The notes below the pieces were generated by a model that was not told the origin of the DNA, did not search any database, and was given only the letters and a program-made list of their open reading frames with translations. A stretch of 64,000 nucleotides of DNA from Allobosea sp. TND4EK4 (GTDB lineage: Bacteria > Pseudomonadota > Alphaproteobacteria > Rhizobiales > Beijerinckiaceae), in NCBI RefSeq assembly GCF_900156025.1, contig NZ_FTMO01000015.1:1-64000 (forward strand), in the 5' to 3' direction. This document shows positions 10,342 to 18,641 of this stretch, piece after piece; position 1 is the stretch's first letter; each line of letters starts with the position of its first letter. Both the position numbers and the translations under genes were made by a program.

Positions 10342-12311
10342 TCCGGGGCACCGTGCTGGGGGACGGGGAGGGTCAGGCGGAAGGTCGCCCCGCCGCCCGG
10401 AGGGCTTTCGACCGAGAGCTTTCCGCCGTGAGCTTCAGCGGTGGTGCGACAGATCGCAAGACCCATGCCCATCCCGTCCGGCTTGGTCGTGAAGAAGGGA
10501 TCGAACAGGCGCTCGAGGTTCTGGGGCGAGATGCCCGGTCCGGTGTCCTGCAGCGCGATCTCCACGCAAGCGTCTGACGGCTGGCTGGCGGTGATCGTGA
10601 GCAGGCGCCGGCCATCGTGCTCCGCCATGGCCTGGCCGGCATTGACGATCAGGTTGACCACGACCTGCTGGAGCTGGATTCGGTCGCCAATGACGGGTGG
10701 CAGCTCGGTCGCGACCTCGATGCGCAACTCGACCTCGGCGCGCGCCAGTTCCCGCTGCACCAACTGCGCCGCCTCCTCGATCAGCGCCGCGACATCCAGC
10801 GCGCTCGACCGCGTCGGTGTCTTGGTCAGGAAGGCCCGGATCCGCTTGACGATTTCGCTGGCCCGACGCCCTTCCGAGACGACCCGCCCGATGGCACTGT
10901 CGACCTCCTGCAGGTCCGGCTGGTCGCGGCGCAGCCAGCGCAGCGCCGCCTCGCCATTGGTCACGACCGCCATCAGCGGCTGGTTGACTTCATGGGCGAT
11001 CGAGGCGGTAAGCTCGCCCAATGTCGCGACGCGCGCGGCATGAGCGAGCTCCGCCTGTGCCTGCAGCACCGCATCCTGCGCCTGCCGGCGTTCCGTGATG
11101 TCGACGACGAACACCAGCACATTGCCGTCACCGTCATCGACCGTCGGAAAGGTGATGGCGAAGATAACCGGCACGCGGCGGCCATCTGTCCTGACGATCT
11201 CCGTCTCGCCCTCGTGGAAGCTGTCTCCTCGCGCGAAAGCAGCCAGCGCCGGGCCGAACGTCTGATCGGTCTCGCACAGCACATCGTCGACCGTCTGGTG
11301 AAACTGCGAGGAGCTTCCGGCGCCGATCATCGCGAGAAAGGCAGGATTGACGTCGATGATCTTCGTCAGCCTGCGCATCCGCGCGACTACGTCGGGGTGG
11401 CTTGCCAGATGGCTCGACAGCGATGCTCCGTCCGCAAGATCGATCGTCGCAAGTGCCGCCCGCGCCGCGCTCCAGTCCTCCTGGACGACACCGATCCGGC
11501 TCGCGTCGAACATGCGCCTGTAGCGCCTTTCGCTGTGAACCAGCGCCGCATGGGCGGCTTTGCGCTCGGTGACATCCGTATTCGTCTCGAATACGCCGAC
11601 GACGCGTCCCTGGGCATCGTGCTGCAGGGCCCAGCGGCTTTCCACGGTGATCCACTCACCGGCCTTGGTTCGATGCTCCAGCGTCCCGTCCCAGCGCCCG
11701 GTTTCGTGAAGCACGCGGTCGATCTCGCCGCGCGGCCGCGCGTAGCGCGTCTCCAGCAGGTCGTCGGCGATACGGCCCGTCGCCTCGGCGACAGACCAGC
11801 CATAGGTCTCTTCCGCGGCGCGGTTCCAGAAGGTGATCTGGCCGAGAATGTCACGCACGAAGATCATGTCGTGCGAGAGGTTGAGCAGCCGCGCCTGCGC
11901 CGCGAGCGTCGCGGTCGCCGCCTGGTTCTTGAGCGCCAGCACCGTCGCGATCCCGGTCGCCGCCAGGCTGACCAGCGCCCGCAAGGTCGGTGCGCCGGCC
12001 AGGTGCGGGCCATGTGTATCGACATAAGCCGCAACAGTCAGGGTCAAGCCAGCCGCCGCCGCCGCGAGGATGTCGCCCCGCCGTCCGGTCGCTGCTGCCA
12101 GCAGCACCACCAGCACATAGAGCACGGCGACCGCCCCCTCCAGCGGCGAGAGTATGTCGAACAGGAAGATGCAGAGCGCGAGCAATGCCGCCGCGATGCG
12201 AAAGGCCGTCGTGTTCATCACCGCGGCCGAGAGGCGCGATGGGCTGGCACCGGCGTCGGGAAAGACAGGCCGTGAGGCGCTGTCTCGATCGGCAAAGTGG
12301 CGGGACGACAT
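10338..12311 (-). CDS. PAS-domain sensor histidine kinase, FixL-like
   Basis: 657 residues. Residues 36-128 contain several hydrophobic segments (membrane region). Two PAS/PAC units follow: 140-250 ([22 protein letters not shown], closing [11 protein letters not shown]) and 260-405 (closing VVDITERR). The HisKA domain has the phosphorylated His439 in [13 protein letters not shown]. The HATPase domain has the N box [10 protein letters not shown], then [22 protein letters not shown] and GMGMGLAI. This HisKA subgroup and FixJ-type partner resemble FixL or DctB systems. The first PAS lacks an obvious heme-ligand signature, so oxygen sensing should not be assumed. A later start ([10 protein letters not shown], 12218) is possible because neither start has a strong ribosome binding site. 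Confidence 0.88.
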   Translation of the reverse strand: MSSRHFADRDSASRPVFPDAGASPSRLSAAVMNTTAFRIAAALLALCIFLFDILSPLEGAVAVLYVLVVLLAAATGRRGDILAAAAAGLTLTVAAYVDTHGPHLAGAPTLRALVSLAATGIATVLALKNQAATATLAAQARLLNLSHDMIFVRDILGQITFWNRAAEETYGWSVAEATGRIADDLLETRYARPRGEIDRVLHETGRWDGTLEHRTKAGEWITVESRWALQHDAQGRVVGVFETNTDVTERKAAHAALVHSERRYRRMFDASRIGVVQEDWSAARAALATIDLADGASLSSHLASHPDVVARMRRLTKIIDVNPAFLAMIGAGSSSQFHQTVDDVLCETDQTFGPALAAFARGDSFHEGETEIVRTDGRRVPVIFAITFPTVDDGDGNVLVFVVDITERRQAQDAVLQAQAELAHAARVATLGELTASIAHEVNQPLMAVVTNGEAALRWLRRDQPDLQEVDSAIGRVVSEGRRASEIVKRIRAFLTKTPTRSSALDVAALIEEAAQLVQRELARAEVELRIEVATELPPVIGDRIQLQQVVVNLIVNAGQAMAEHDGRRLLTITASQPSDACVEIALQDTGPGISPQNLERLFDPFFTTKPDGMGMGLAICRTTAEAHGGKLSVESPPGGGATFRLTLPVPQHGAPE

Positions 12312-12600
12312 GAGGGGCAGCCGGATCCGGTCGCGACAACTGACAACGGGCTAGCATAGCTCATCCGCCTCGTCCCACGTGATTGGACGCGGATGCCTGG
12401 ATCCGCGTCATCACTTTCGCGAAAGCGGCCGGCATTGAAATCATACAGGTGTTTAGGTCAGGCAGAACGCAGCCTTCGCCGTCGCTCACAAACCTAGGTA
12501 TGAGCCCGACATGCCTTCGTCCGGTTCAGGCGATGGCAGCCGCGACCTAGGGTCGGGACGTCGAGGAGAAAGGCTCCTCGATCCACCCCGGAGAGCCGCC

Positions 12601-13119
12601 ATGACCGAACCCAGCCACAAGCCCATCCGCGACGCTGCGCTGCGGACCCCGACCGATCTGGGGGCGAATGCCACGACCGACATCGCCGCCGCGCTGACCG
12701 GTGTGCTGGCCGACATGTTCGCGCTCTATCTCAAGACCAAGAATTTCCACTGGCACATGTCCGGCCCGCATTTCCGCGACTACCACCTGATGCTCGACGA
12801 GCAGGGCGAGCAGATCTTCGCGACCACCGATGCGCTGGCCGAGCGGGTCCGCAAGGTCGGCGGTACGACGCTGCGCTCGGTTGGCCATATCGGCCGGATC
12901 CAGCGCCTGCTCGACAACGACGCCGACTACGTCACGCCCCAGGACATGCTGGCCGAGCTCGCCGACGACAATCGGAGCCTGACCGGCTTCCTGCGCGCCG
13001 CCCATGGCGTCTGCGAGACCCATAACGACGTCGCCTCGACCAGCCTGATCGAGGTCTGGATCGACGAAGCCGAACGCCGGAGCTGGTTCCTCTATGAGAC
13101 GATCAGGTCGGCGCGTTGA
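12601..13119 (+). CDS. dps: Dps-family ferritin-like DNA-protection protein
   Basis: 172 residues, a usual Dps length. The ferroxidase signature is clear: LKTKNFHWHMSGPHFRDYHLMLDEQGEQI supplies the His and Asp/Glu ligands that sit between subunits of the dodecamer. Start ATG at 12601 follows GGAGAGCC. Dps proteins oxidise Fe(II) with hydrogen peroxide and store iron, protecting DNA. The gene stands alone, divergent from the histidine kinase, with the iron-uptake operon convergent from the other side. Confidence 0.88.
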   Translation: MTEPSHKPIRDAALRTPTDLGANATTDIAAALTGVLADMFALYLKTKNFHWHMSGPHFRDYHLMLDEQGEQIFATTDALAERVRKVGGTTLRSVGHIGRIQRLLDNDADYVTPQDMLAELADDNRSLTGFLRAAHGVCETHNDVASTSLIEVWIDEAERRSWFLYETIRSAR

Positions 13120-13454
13120 ACGAGGGCTGATGGGGATTGCATCACGATCACCGCATGCACGGTCTTCGCGTGCCAACCCAGGCATCGAGGTCGACGACGC
13201 GTTCCCCCTCTCCCGACGCACTGACGTTGACGAGAAGGCCCGCGGCCTTCGCGCTGCCGCAGCCGCCGGGCCTCTGCAGGCTCGAGGGCTGCCGGCGCAG
13301 CTCGATGCCGACAGCGGTCCCAAGCGAGCCCTCGATATGGATCGCGGGTCTCGGGCGACCGCCATCTGCGGTTGCACGAGACCCGCTGTCCTGGAGACGC
13401 CGACGAGTCCTGCGAGATCGGCCTAACGGGTTCAACCGCTCTCGCAGGCGGTAC
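13120..13454. other. Intergenic region, no gene recognised
   Basis: 335 bases between the convergent dps and efeO genes. Open frames on both strands lack domains or ribosome binding sites. No convincing terminator stem was found by eye. Confidence 0.5.
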
Positions 13455-14279
13455 TCAGCCGATGCCGAGCACGCCCTTCAGCTTCGCGAGATCCTCGGCC
13501 AGCGTGGTGACCGTCGCGGCGAGTGCCTTGCGGTCGGCCTCGCTCAGCTTGTCATAGGTCTCGAAGCCGCCGTCCTTCACCTTGTACTTGGCCAGCGTCT
13601 TGTCGACCGTGGCGAAGTTGGCGTCGATCTTGGCGGCCAGGGTCTTGTCGTCCTTCACCAGCAGAGGGCGCAGCAGGTCGACGATGAACTTGGCGCCGTC
13701 GACATTGGCCTGGAAATCCCACAGATCGGTGTGGCTGTAGCGGTCCTCCTCGCCCGAGACCTTGGTCGCCGCGACCTCTTCGATCAAGACGGCCGCGCCG
13801 CCGACCATCTTCTCGGGCGGCACCGTCAGGCCCTTGATACGGCCCTGCAGTTCCGTAACGTCCGCCATCAGCCCGTCGGCGAAGGCAGCGAGCCCGTCCG
13901 TGGAGTTCCTGGCGAAGAGTCCGTACTCGAGGCGGTGGAAGCCGGTGAACTCCGGATCCTGCTCTTTCTTCTCATGAGCATCGGCGCGTGCGTCGATCCT
14001 GCCATCGAGGTCGCTGAACAATTCCGCCACCGGCTCGATCTTCTCGTAGGAGACCCGCGTCGGGGCATAAAGCGCCTTGGCCTTGTCGAGGTTTCCGGCC
14101 TTGACCGCATCGGTGAAGGTTTTCGTGTCCTTCACGAGCGTATCGACGTTCCGTGAGACGTAGAGCTTGTACTCCGACACCGGCGCCACGAGATCGAGCG
14201 GCGAAGCGGCAAGCGCCGGCCCGACCGACGCGATCGCCATCAGGCCGGCACCGGCCAGCCATGCGAAACCTGACTTCAT
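13455..14279 (-). CDS. efeO: EfeO-like periplasmic iron-uptake protein (M75 domain only)
   Basis: 274 residues starting at the ATG at 14279 (AGGAG just upstream), with a signal peptide ending about ALAAS. The rest closely follows the C-terminal M75/imelysin-like domain of E. coli EfeO as I recall it: KTFTDAVKAGNLDKAKALYAPTR, ELFSDLDGRIDAR, EFTGFHRLEYGLF (HxxE metal motif), EEDRYSHTDLWDFQANV and GFETYDKLSEADRKAL. The N-terminal cupredoxin domain of E. coli EfeO is absent and is instead fused to the neighbouring permease. The protein probably passes iron in the periplasm to the FTR1-type permease. It is last in the operon, two bases after efeB. Confidence 0.9.
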   Translation of the reverse strand: MKSGFAWLAGAGLMAIASVGPALAASPLDLVAPVSEYKLYVSRNVDTLVKDTKTFTDAVKAGNLDKAKALYAPTRVSYEKIEPVAELFSDLDGRIDARADAHEKKEQDPEFTGFHRLEYGLFARNSTDGLAAFADGLMADVTELQGRIKGLTVPPEKMVGGAAVLIEEVAATKVSGEEDRYSHTDLWDFQANVDGAKFIVDLLRPLLVKDDKTLAAKIDANFATVDKTLAKYKVKDGGFETYDKLSEADRKALAATVTTLAEDLAKLKGVLGIG

Positions 14280-14280
14280 C

Positions 14281-15660
14281 TCAATCTCCTGTCCTGGATG
14301 CTGGAATCTTGGGCGCGGACATCGCCTTCGCGCCATTCGCCGCCTGTGCGGGCGCCACGTCGCGCGCCGCCTGGATCAACCCCGCGCCGAGATGGCTTGC
14401 GCCATCGGGCACGCCGGGCAAGACGAAGAAATACCCGCCGCCGACGGGCTTGATGTACTCTTCCAGCGGCTCGCCGTTCAGCCGCGTCTGCACCGCGATG
14501 AAGGATCGTTCCAGATCCTGCTGGAAGCAGATGAAGAGCAGGCCCATGTCGAGCTGGCCGGCGCGGGTCACGCCGTTGGAATAGTTGAAGGGCCGGCGCA
14601 GCATGCGGCTTGGCTCGGTGTCGGCGCGGCGGGGATTGGCGAGCCTGATATGCGCGTCGAGCTTCGTCCGCTTTCCGTCGGGATCGTCCGCATAGACGGG
14701 CTCGTCATATTCGCGCAGGCCGCCGAAGGGCGCGCCGCTGTCCTTCCTGCGGCCGATGATCTCTTCCTGCTCGCCCAGCGCCGTGCGATCCCAGCGTTCG
14801 ACGAAATTGCGGATGATGCGCACGACCTGATAGGTGCCGTGGACGGCCCAGCCGGGCTCTCCGGTGCCGGCCCGGACCCACACCAGCCGCTCCATCGCGG
14901 CAGCGTCGGTGCCATCGGGGTTGGCGGTGCCGTCGCGGAAGCCGAGCAGGTTGCGCGCGCTTTCGGGCGGCTCGCTGGGCCGGTCATCGGCAGACGTGGG
15001 CTCGGCAGGCTTGGGCTGGCGCACCGGCACGCTGCCCTCTTGCTTCCAGCGCAGCAGGAGCAGGTCCGGCGTGTTCTTCAAGATGTCTCGCAGCGCGTGG
15101 ATGTTGGTATCGGCGCCGTTCGAGCAGATCTGCAGCAGCAGGTCGCCATGGCAGAGACCGGCGTCGAGCGCGTCGTTGGAGAAGCGCTTCATCCGCTGCA
15201 GATGCTGCGGCTTCAGGCTCGAAAGCCCATAGCGATCGTCGAACAGGGAGGCGCCCAGCGCGACGGTCACGGTCAGATTGTCCGGCGCGATCACCGGGCC
15301 GAGAATGCCGGAATCCGGCGGCGGAAAGGCCGATGGCGCGGTTGGTGCGGGGCCGCCTGCCATCAGGAAAGCGATGCGCTCGGTCAGGATGTGGAAGAGC
15401 CGCTCCAGCTCGTCCAGCGAGGTCGCGACGACATCGAAGGCAGCGACGAGGCCGGTCGCCGGACGCGGGGTGACGATGCCGGGCTGATGCAGGCCGTGGA
15501 AGGGCTGGCTTTGCGCAGCGGCGTCGCTCGTCGGTGCGGCAGCGGGGTTGGAGGCGGGCTCGCCTGCGGCGTGCGCCCAGCCGGCGCTTCCCAGCGCGGC
15601 CGCGCCGCCGGCCAACAACGCGCGGCGCGAAGGCGACAAGGGGGAGTCAGGTTTCCTCAT
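14281..15660 (-). CDS. efeB: EfeB-like DyP-type heme peroxidase, Tat-exported
   Basis: 459 residues. The N terminus has a twin-arginine signal (SRRALLAGGAAALGSAGWAHA). DyP-family hallmarks are the distal GFRDGTANP at 240-248, DAHIRLANPR carrying the candidate proximal heme histidine, and RRPFNYSNG. EfeB uses heme in the periplasm and is needed for ferrous iron uptake through EfeU in E. coli; peroxidase and deferrochelatase roles have both been proposed. The start overlaps the efeU stop by four bases, so the genes are co-translated. A proline/alanine-rich linker (residues 33-55) precedes the domain. Confidence 0.9.
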   Translation of the reverse strand: MRKPDSPLSPSRRALLAGGAAALGSAGWAHAAGEPASNPAAAPTSDAAAQSQPFHGLHQPGIVTPRPATGLVAAFDVVATSLDELERLFHILTERIAFLMAGGPAPTAPSAFPPPDSGILGPVIAPDNLTVTVALGASLFDDRYGLSSLKPQHLQRMKRFSNDALDAGLCHGDLLLQICSNGADTNIHALRDILKNTPDLLLLRWKQEGSVPVRQPKPAEPTSADDRPSEPPESARNLLGFRDGTANPDGTDAAAMERLVWVRAGTGEPGWAVHGTYQVVRIIRNFVERWDRTALGEQEEIIGRRKDSGAPFGGLREYDEPVYADDPDGKRTKLDAHIRLANPRRADTEPSRMLRRPFNYSNGVTRAGQLDMGLLFICFQQDLERSFIAVQTRLNGEPLEEYIKPVGGGYFFVLPGVPDGASHLGAGLIQAARDVAPAQAANGAKAMSAPKIPASRTGD

Positions 15661-17477
15661 GATCTACGGTCCCTATCCGGCAAGGCGAGTGCCTTGCGCA
15701 TCGCCTCGAGATCGCCGGTCATCGCATTCCGTGCCCCGCCCGGCTTCGCATCACGCGGCAGGCCGGCGAGGTCGGTCTTCACCCGCTCCGCGAGTTCGGG
15801 TTCGACGCGTTGCACCAGCGGCAGAAGCAGGCGCGTGACTTCGCTTGCGGCCGCGACATCCTCCGGCGTCACGGTCCCGCCCTCGGCTGGCGACAGGGCC
15901 GCGGCCGCCCCGGCCAGCATCGCATCGGGCAGGACGGTGCGCTGGCCCAGCGCCGTGCGGAAACTCTCCCCGGCCTGCCGGGTCGCGGCGGCCGGGGCGG
16001 CCTCGTCCGCCAGCAGGGACTGCAGGCTATGGAGGCCCGCCGCGAGGTCGGCATCGCCGGCCGTGGCCGGTCGCAACATCCGCAGCAGCGCTTCGGCCTC
16101 GGTGCGGGCCCTGGCCATGGCCGGCGGATCGGCCGAGGCCTGCCCCAGCGCCTCGATCGCTCCAGCCAACGCGGCCGAGCGCTCGCTGAGGAGGGCGCGG
16201 TATTCCGCAGCCGGCCCGATCATGTCCATGAGCGACAAGGCCTGGCGCGGCTGCGCGGCCGAAGCTTCGACGACGAGCCGTCCGCGCGGGGCGCTGAGCA
16301 GCCCGCAGGTGATCGTGTAATCTCCGGGGCGAAGCTGCGTCGTCAGCCGGCGCGACTGGCCCGGCGCGATGTTCTCGCGCTCCTCCAGCACCATGACGCC
16401 GTCGAGGATTTCCCATTCGAGCACGCGCTCGCCGCGGTTGGTGACGACGAAGCTGGCCTGGCCCGCCGGGACGGTCAGCGCCGCCGGCTCGCAACTGCGC
16501 TCGGTGATCGCGATGGCGATGTCGTGAGCCCCGACCACCGCAGGCTGGCGCTTTGAGGCGGCATATATGAAGGCGCCGGCGCCGCCGCAGACCAGGAGCA
16601 AGGTCGCGATGCCGGCGAGCCGTAGCGGCGGCATGCGTCGCCCGGCCGGCGAAGGCGCCACAGCGGCGACCGTCCCCGCCTGTCCGCGTCGCAGGAACAG
16701 GGCAAGCGTCGGGGTCAGGAAAGCGAGATAGGCGACCACCTCGCCCAGCGCGGCCCGCTCCTGATAGCCGAAGAAGCCGGACAGGATCGCACCTGGAACT
16801 CCGTCGGCCGGCAGCACCGTGCCGAGATCGTAGACGGTCTGCTGCAGGTGGTTCCAGAGGCCGGCCTCATGCAGCGAGCGCACCGCGTTGGCCACGAGCC
16901 CGGCCGCGACGAACAGGATCAGAACGCCCGTCCAGCGGAAGAAGACGCGCAAATTGAGCTTCACGCCGAGCGCGTAGATGGCATAGCCGACGCCGGCTGC
17001 GAGAAGAAGCCCGAATGCGGCTCCGAGCGCCGGCTGCCAGCCGCTCCCCTGCTGGGCGATGGCGAGCAGGAAGAAGACCGATTCCAGCCCCTCCCGCACC
17101 ACGGCGAGGAAGGCGAGGCCAACCAGCGCGAGGCCCTGGCGCCCGCCCGAGAGCGCGGCATCGACACCGGCTTGCAGCTCGCCCTTGATCGAGCGGGCGG
17201 CCTTGCGCATCCAGAACACCATCGAGGTCAACATCGCCGCGGCGACCAGCCCGATGACCGCCTCGAACAGCTCCTGACCGCGTTGCGGCAATTCGCCGAT
17301 GACGAGATCGAGCGCCGCTCCGACCGCGAGGCTTGCCGCACAGGCGAGCGCGACGCCAAGCCATAGCGCCGGCAACCAGTCGCGCCGGTTGCTTCTCACC
17401 AGATAGCTCGCGACGATGCCGACGATCAGCGCGGCCTCGATCCCTTCGCGTAGCATGATGAGAAAGGCGATGATCAT
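15657..17477 (-). CDS. efeU: FTR1/EfeU iron permease fused to an EfeO-type cupredoxin domain
   Basis: 606 residues from ATG 17477. The N-terminal ~265 residues are an FTR1/EfeU permease with seven hydrophobic segments and both REXXE motifs, LREGIEAAL near residue 10 and VREGLESVFF near 128. A further membrane segment follows at 285-305. Then comes a periplasmic cupredoxin domain (about 316-405) matching the N-terminal domain of E. coli EfeO: SCEPAALTVPAGQ, LEWEILDGVMVLEERENIAPGQ, DYTITCGLLSAPRGRLVV. A ~195-residue helical tail follows (PAAEYRALLSERSAAL onward), perhaps a degenerate M75-like segment. An ATG at 17501 would add eight residues; 17477 fits the EfeU start MxxxFLIMLREG. It is the first gene of efeU-efeB-efeO. 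Confidence 0.9.
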   Translation of the reverse strand: MIIAFLIMLREGIEAALIVGIVASYLVRSNRRDWLPALWLGVALACAASLAVGAALDLVIGELPQRGQELFEAVIGLVAAAMLTSMVFWMRKAARSIKGELQAGVDAALSGGRQGLALVGLAFLAVVREGLESVFFLLAIAQQGSGWQPALGAAFGLLLAAGVGYAIYALGVKLNLRVFFRWTGVLILFVAAGLVANAVRSLHEAGLWNHLQQTVYDLGTVLPADGVPGAILSGFFGYQERAALGEVVAYLAFLTPTLALFLRRGQAGTVAAVAPSPAGRRMPPLRLAGIATLLLVCGGAGAFIYAASKRQPAVVGAHDIAIAITERSCEPAALTVPAGQASFVVTNRGERVLEWEILDGVMVLEERENIAPGQSRRLTTQLRPGDYTITCGLLSAPRGRLVVEASAAQPRQALSLMDMIGPAAEYRALLSERSAALAGAIEALGQASADPPAMARARTEAEALLRMLRPATAGDADLAAGLHSLQSLLADEAAPAAATRQAGESFRTALGQRTVLPDAMLAGAAAALSPAEGGTVTPEDVAAASEVTRLLLPLVQRVEPELAERVKTDLAGLPRDAKPGGARNAMTGDLEAMRKALALPDRDRRS

Positions 17478-17563
17478 CTCAGGTCGCTCAAGATGTCCCA
17501 TCAAGATCTGCGCGGGAGTCCGGCTATTTAGCGACGGCGATGAAGATAATCACTCAATATCTT

Positions 17564-17578
17564 CTAGAATTATTCCAG
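17564..17578 (-). promoter_or_regulatory. Irr-box (iron control element)-like palindrome upstream of efeU
   Basis: On the minus strand CTGGAATAATTCTAG has the layout of the rhizobial iron control element as I recall it (TTAGAA, YNR, TTCTAA): nine of twelve arm positions and all three spacer positions agree. It lies 87 bases before the efeU start, where a promoter is expected. The region is AT-rich compared with its surroundings. An Irr gene lies in the same window at 42329-42844. Confidence 0.5.
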
Positions 17579-17818
17579 TTCTGAAAATGCGGAAGGGGCC
17601 CATGGCGCAGGTGGTCTGTGAGCCGGTCGACGCGCCCTGAAGCCATCCGGTACGGGTCTTCGACCACGCGCTGCGCCGGCACCGCGTTGGAGGTCGGGCC
17701 TGCTCACCCCTCACCCGGCAGGGTCGGAGGATCATTCCCAGCGGCAGTCCCGTGACGCGGCTTCTCTCGGCAGCTGCAAGGTTGACTGAAGAATAAAACT
17801 GTCGGACGATCCACTCGG

Positions 17819-17845
17819 TGGAACTGTTGTTCCATTTTTTGGAAC
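17819..17845 (+). promoter_or_regulatory. Palindromic operator, probably bound by the adjacent IclR regulator
   Basis: A perfect palindrome TGGAACTGTTGTTCCA (17819-17834) is followed after five T residues by another half-site TGGAAC (17840-17845), ending ten bases before the IclR start codon. GGAAC/GTTCC palindromes are typical IclR-family sites, and the position suits autorepression and control of the downstream operon. Confidence 0.6.
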
Positions 17846-17855
17846 TATCTCGCGC

Positions 17856-18641
17856 ATGTCCATTTTATCGTCGGCTGCCGACGTGCTTCGCTGCTTCTCC
17901 AGCACCCGCCACGATGTGACGGTCACCGATCTGGTCACGCTGCTGGGCATGCCCAAGAGCAATGCGTCTCGCTTGCTGCGTGCGATGCGCGACGAGGGAC
18001 TCCTCGAGACGGTCGGCCAGACCAAGCGCTACCGGCCCTCGCTGCTGCTCAACCAGGTCGGCCAGCTCTATCGCTTCGCTGCCTCCCTGATCGACCGCTC
18101 CGATGCCGTCGTGGGTGTCATCTCGGACCGCATCGGCCATACCGGCTATATCAGCGTCCGGCGCGGCGCCCATGTCATCGGCGTCACCGCCCATCCCGGC
18201 CGGCACGCCCTGCGCGTCGTGACGGCGATCGGCGACCGCTTGCCGGCCTTCGCCTCCAGCACGGGCCGGGCGCTGCTCGCGCGCCTGCCCGACGAGGAGG
18301 TCCGCACGCTCTACCCGGAGGGGCTCTCCGCTCCTTCCGAAACGGCGCCGCAGGATCTCGAGGCGCTGCTCGCCCGGCTCGCGGAGATTCGTGCCAGCGG
18401 CTTCGCCGAATCGCATGATGAAGCGGTGCGCGGCGTGCATGCCATTTCGGTCGCGGTCGGCGATCCGACGACTGGCGACGAGGTCGCGCTCTGCATCACG
18501 ATACCGGCGACGCTGGTCGAGCAGCAGGAGCGGCTCGCCATCATCGCCGCGCTGTCCGAGGGCGCCGCGGAGATCGCAGCGCTGACCGGCGACACTCGCT
18601 TCTTCCCCTTGAATCTCGCATTCGCGGAGACCGCCCCATGA
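17856..18641 (+). CDS. IclR-family transcriptional regulator
   Basis: 261 residues: winged helix-turn-helix at 5-65 (VTVTDLVTLLGMPKSNASRLLRAM) and the IclR effector domain at about 75-250, with SSTGRALLARLPDEEV and the later GVHAISVAVGDPTTGDEVALCI. Its stop overlaps the hydantoinase start (ATGA), so regulator and enzyme are co-translated, and it probably responds to the substrate or product of that operon. The palindrome directly upstream implies autoregulation. Confidence 0.88.
   Translation: MSILSSAADVLRCFSSTRHDVTVTDLVTLLGMPKSNASRLLRAMRDEGLLETVGQTKRYRPSLLLNQVGQLYRFAASLIDRSDAVVGVISDRIGHTGYISVRRGAHVIGVTAHPGRHALRVVTAIGDRLPAFASSTGRALLARLPDEEVRTLYPEGLSAPSETAPQDLEALLARLAEIRASGFAESHDEAVRGVHAISVAVGDPTTGDEVALCITIPATLVEQQERLAIIAALSEGAAEIAALTGDTRFFPLNLAFAETAP

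Noticed and set aside
10338-12311. Oxygen-sensing FixL
   Set aside because: The PAS units lack a clear heme-ligand histidine context, so only 'FixL-like architecture' is claimed.
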